NCBI GenBank assembly: GCA_036362985.1
Contig: JAYGXS010000001.1
Location: 46,744,188-46,808,187, forward strand
DNA length: 64,000 nucleotides
From: Ligula intestinalis
Lineage: Eukaryota > Platyhelminthes > Cestoda > Diphyllobothriidea > Diphyllobothriidae
Reading direction: 5' to 3'
Below are positions 60,947 to 64,000 of the stretch, one piece after another (within the stretch, counting starts at the first letter, position 1; every line of letters starts with the position of its first letter). The translations under genes and the position numbers were made by a program. The notes below the pieces were generated by a model. That model did not search any database. It saw nothing but the letters and a program-made list of their open reading frames with translations, and was not told the DNA's origin.

Positions 60947-61867
60947 AATAAAAAGAAGAGCAGGAGAGGAAACGAAAGGAAAGCCAGAGAGAAATCAGGA
61001 AAGAAAACGAAAAAGAAAGCACAGTGTACCTTTCAGTGAAAAAGTTTTAGAATGTGCTCCTGGTTTTCGATGGAGAAGTTTGTGTTGATGCCAAAAGCTG
61101 TGCTGAAGGTGCGAATATTGTGATTATGCCTGCGGTTAATAGTACTACCAACACTAACGACAAGAAAAGCAAAAGTACTACAAACGAGAGCAAGCAGCAA
61201 ATAACAAGGCCAATATTGCCTAAGAGCTACTGCTAAGTTACAACTGATAGGAACGGATGGAGACTTCTACGTAAATGTCAGTACCTTTGCTAGCTTCAAA
61301 CAAATCCTGCTGAATAGAAGTGTTGCCCTCAATAATCCCCGAAGATGTACTGTCATTAGCTTATTAGAGCTATATGTTGTGAGCGGTTGGGTAACAGCCC
61401 TGGTGCAGACATTGGAAGAACAACAACTGTAATCTGCAGCTTACGAAGACGCACAACCTCCTCTAGCTAAACCATTCACAATTATGTTGAGTACGCTTTT
61501 GCAAGAGAGAAACGTTCTTCATTGTCGATCTTAATAACTTCAAGGATATTTTTATAGGTTTTGCTATCGAAAATGATTAAATCGGGGAAGGGTGTTGTCA
61601 GATATGGTCTTGTACTGAATAAGCTCTGAGAAAAGAAACGTTCGCGGCTCCGTAGTTTACGCCGTCAGCAGCCAGTCATACCCAATTCCATGTGTGGGTC
61701 ACCCGAAATTCGAACCCTCAAGTTTTGGTCATTCACTGCAACAAGCAGCTTTTGCATGACAGGCCCTATAATGAGCGGCAGACTACAAAGCAACATTTTT
61801 TCCTTAACCAGATCGTTGAGCACCATTCTATCATCATATTCCGGTCGGAACTGACAGAAACTAAAAA

Positions 61868-62020
61868 TTCGTGGTGCAGGGGTAGATTGTTTCCTCCAAT
61901 GGTCAGAGGTCGAGGGCTCAAATCCCAGGTGATGCATACCTGGGATTGTGTATGACTGGCTGATGGCGGCCAATAAGCCAAGAATGGCTATTCTGCTCTC
62001 CCTTGTTTTTTTTCGGTTCC
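61868..62020 (+). repeat. tRNA-headed SINE with hammerhead-like body, + strand copy
   Basis: The head has an A-box-like TGGTGCAGGGG at about 61872 and a B-box-like GGCTCAAATCC at about 61915. The body has GCATA at 61934, CTGATGG at 61960, stem II GGCCAATAAGCC and AGAATGGC at 61981; GCAT and ATGGC pair partly as stem III. The perfect ATCCCAGGT...ACCTGGGAT hairpin at 61922-61947 competes with the hammerhead fold. The tail has TTTTTTTT. The body is shared with the two copies near 36.2 kb. Confidence 0.6.
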
Positions 62021-62266
62021 ACTTAAACATATTCCACAGGTCGTCATTCGGCTGTCTGTGTGGGCTCTATCGTGAGTTCAAATATACAAAGGGGCATTCT
62101 TGTTCCCTAACCAGATAGGTGAGACCCTTTGTACCATATCTAGATAGAAGTAAACAAGCTTCGTGTGGGTAGCTAGGTGTCGCAAAGAGGCGAACACCTG
62201 CCAGGTCGATGCCGACCAAGTCATAATTGTAGAGAGGGATGAGAACGTATGGGGGTAACTTGATAC

Positions 62267-62363
62267 GGAACTGTTTCGGGCTTATTTGCCTTCGGTCAGC
62301 CAAGCATGACCCTGATCACCAACTGAGTCTGAAACACAAACATACACATAGATGGCACAGATG
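62267..62363 (-). ncRNA. Hammerhead-like ribozyme, family 1, copy C
   Basis: On the - strand CTGT near 62360 pairs with ACAG after GAA (stem III). Stem I is CCA-TCT-ATG against CAT-GCT-TGG with a symmetric internal loop, as in natural type III hammerheads. The core box is CTGACCG (from CUGAUGA), stem II GGC-AAATAA-GCC, then GAAAC. Position 17 is G, so self-cleavage is not expected. It gives the clearest stem I of the family. Confidence 0.55.
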
Positions 62364-63069
62364 GCCTACCAATGGGGTCTAATTTGAATCCTAAGATTTT
62401 ATTCACAATGGGAATGGAACCAGGTAATAGGCTAGTCTTCCTAGACGTCCTCATGTTTAGAGAAGACGCTAGTTCGATAAAATCGTCCTGATTTCCAAAG
62501 AAACACTTGGATTTTAAAAATTTTGTGCAGATAAATTGGAAACTCAAGCTGATACATACTCTTTCTTTTAAAAAAGAACGAGGGATATTTGCTCTAGTGA
62601 GACCCTAAATGCAGCAATTGTCCGCCCCAAAGCAGCTCCGCTTAACCGTGGCTATTCTGCACGCTTCATGCAAAATTGCAGTAACCCTTTACCGCCAAAA
62701 TTGACGCCAAACTTCGCTCCGAAAAGCCTATTATGAAGTCTTAACACTTTGGTGATGATAATATTTCAAAGACAATCAAGCGAAGATTGTGCTGCACCAT
62801 ATCAAGGACGTTCAATGCAGCTGAACTCATCTATATCACTCCTTTTAAAAGCCTTCATATTAGCCTGTATGTGATGCTTTGCTGTCATATGCCCACCCAA
62901 ATTGTGTGTATGAATTCATGAGCACTTGCGGATGCAAGTATCTTTGATGACTGCAAAAGAATTCGGCATCTAGGGCCACTGATCATTTGCCTAACTAGAT
63001 TTCGAACAAGAAACTAGAATTCCATGGTCTTCTATTACAAAACACGTGCTAGACAGCAATCACTGTTGA

Positions 63070-63155
63070 GAAGAAGACGACTCGATCGCTGGGACAATAC
63101 CTTTATTCCACTGACCTCTCGAGATCCGCCGTGGATCCTTCATCAGAGACATAGT
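63070..63155 (-). ncRNA. Hammerhead-like repeat, family 2, copy C
   Basis: On the - strand CTCTGATGA is followed by a 6-bp stem (GGATCC...GGATCT) that keeps pairing although its sequence differs from copies A and B. The GAAAC box has become GAGAGG. The flank contains the same ACTCGATCGCTGGGACAATA string as the 13.4-kb copy. Confidence 0.45.
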
Positions 63156-63765
63156 CAGAAAGCAGTAGTAGATAAGATTCACTGTTGGCCTCAAAACAGC
63201 CTTCCGAGTACTTGTTCGGGCAAGAACAACTTGGACGCTGCGCTACTCTTAAGCAGCCTACATACGGCGGGAGACACGTGACCTATACAAGCAGCTAGAC
63301 CATGTGGTCAGGCTCCAATTGCCCTGGTAATCTTATGCCTAGTGTTACTCATGACTATGATTGGTGTTTACTTCCTACCCATATCTTTCTATATGACAGG
63401 TTAAGGTAGTGTCTTTCGTCTGATCATTAATTGTGGTAAACTACGGCCCTCGCTGTGCTTCACTGACATTCTTTGTAAATTCAAACTGCTACATATTCCT
63501 ATTTGTTATGTTTGGTATGCAATAATGGGTTGCAATTGGTAAACTGTCGTGAAATGTTTTGTAAGTAATAAATCCTGTTGTACACGTTTTAAAAAAAACA
63601 GTAATTACTTTTTTCGACTTGCCAGCGCATAAATACTATCTCTGTTAATTGAGTTTCTTAACTCAACAACTCCATTATGAACCGTACAGAGGAAAAAAGA
63701 GGATATGTCCTATTTTCTGTTAAGGGCCTCATTATTATTTTACAGTCTAGAGGTAGGCCTCCTGA

Positions 63766-63869
63766 TACAGTAGTCGCTGGCTATTAAGCCCACGGTTTTT
63801 AAGCCCGCCACTTATTAAGCCCAATTCGGTCTGGGCCTGAGGTGGGCTCAATAGCTGGCGACTACTGTA
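63766..63869. mobile_element. Complete 104-bp palindromic MITE, TACAGTAGTCG ends
   Basis: The whole element is two inverted arms: TACAGTAGTCGCTGGCTATT and AAGCCCAC on the left are mirrored on the right with one or two changes. Inside, TTAAGCCC recurs. TA at both ends fits a Tc1/mariner-type target. It is the intact relative of the interrupted copy at 39235-39704. Confidence 0.8.
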
Positions 63870-64000
63870 TTTGCGAAATGTTCGGTCTCTGACGTATATT
63901 AATGAACTAGATTGCTAGAGCCATCGCATAAGAGTGTCTGCGCTTTGACCTTAGGGATGTGAACGCCAATTTGGAAGCGCTGAGCTTAATACTAACTCAT

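Noticed and set aside
1..64000. CRISPR arrays, bacterial operons, rRNA genes
   Set aside because: No regularly spaced repeats, no ribosome-binding-site pattern and no rRNA-like sequence were seen; the window is eukaryotic.

Overview
This is animal nuclear DNA: AT-leaning, with spliced genes, very short introns (33 and 35 bp) beside kilobase-sized ones, and many transposon relics. The LINE families (an RTE with APE endonuclease and a CR1-like element), the tiny introns, a probable two-gene polycistron of the spliced-leader type and hammerhead-like ribozyme repeats all point to a parasitic flatworm. A diphyllobothriidean tapeworm or a relative is my best guess; the phylum is much safer than the order.

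Three single-copy genes can be rebuilt with good splice sites and unbroken reading frames. On the + strand, an intronless Sm-like gene resembling NAA38/LSMD1 (11741-12043) is followed after about 105 bp by a complete six-exon GDP-fucose transporter, SLC35C1 (12150-20894, 332 aa). The spacing and the splice acceptor just before the second start codon suggest both come from one precursor RNA. On the - strand a large BTB-BACK-PHR gene of the BTBD1/BTBD2 type runs from about 52840 down to 35733 (six exons, N-terminus not found). It has flatworm-specific low-complexity insertions and one GC-AG intron. A short unidentified reading frame (35515-35270) lies directly downstream on the same strand. One unidentified + strand gene (terminal exons at 45097-45500) is nested inside the longest BTBD intron.

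Region by region: 1-8850 is nested transposon debris (Ty3/gypsy reverse transcriptase, an old CR1-like fragment, a solo LTR, a near full-length CR1-like LINE split by a 416-bp insertion) enclosed by 0.5-kb inverted arms. 8.9-11.7 kb holds no recognised gene. 11.7-20.9 kb is the NAA38-SLC35C1 pair. 23.2-26.7 kb is a near full-length dead RTE LINE. 28.5-34.1 kb is rich in foldback and MITE-like elements. 35.3-52.8 kb is the BTBD1/2 gene with repeats in its introns. 52.9-64 kb is mostly unexplained, with a possible tandem extracellular-type exon family (55.6-58.0 kb), hammerhead-like repeats, a tRNA-derived SINE and a 104-bp palindromic MITE.

The most interesting signal is a set of dispersed short repeats that fold like type III hammerhead ribozymes. 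One family (47.3, 60.1, 62.3 kb) shows all three stems between its copies and a compensatory change in stem III; one copy lies between 67-bp direct repeats. A second, tRNA-headed SINE family (36.1-36.3, 61.9 kb) carries a related CUGAUGR...GAAA core. A third family (13.4, 40.4, 63.1 kb) keeps a CUGAUGA / stem II / GAAA layout.
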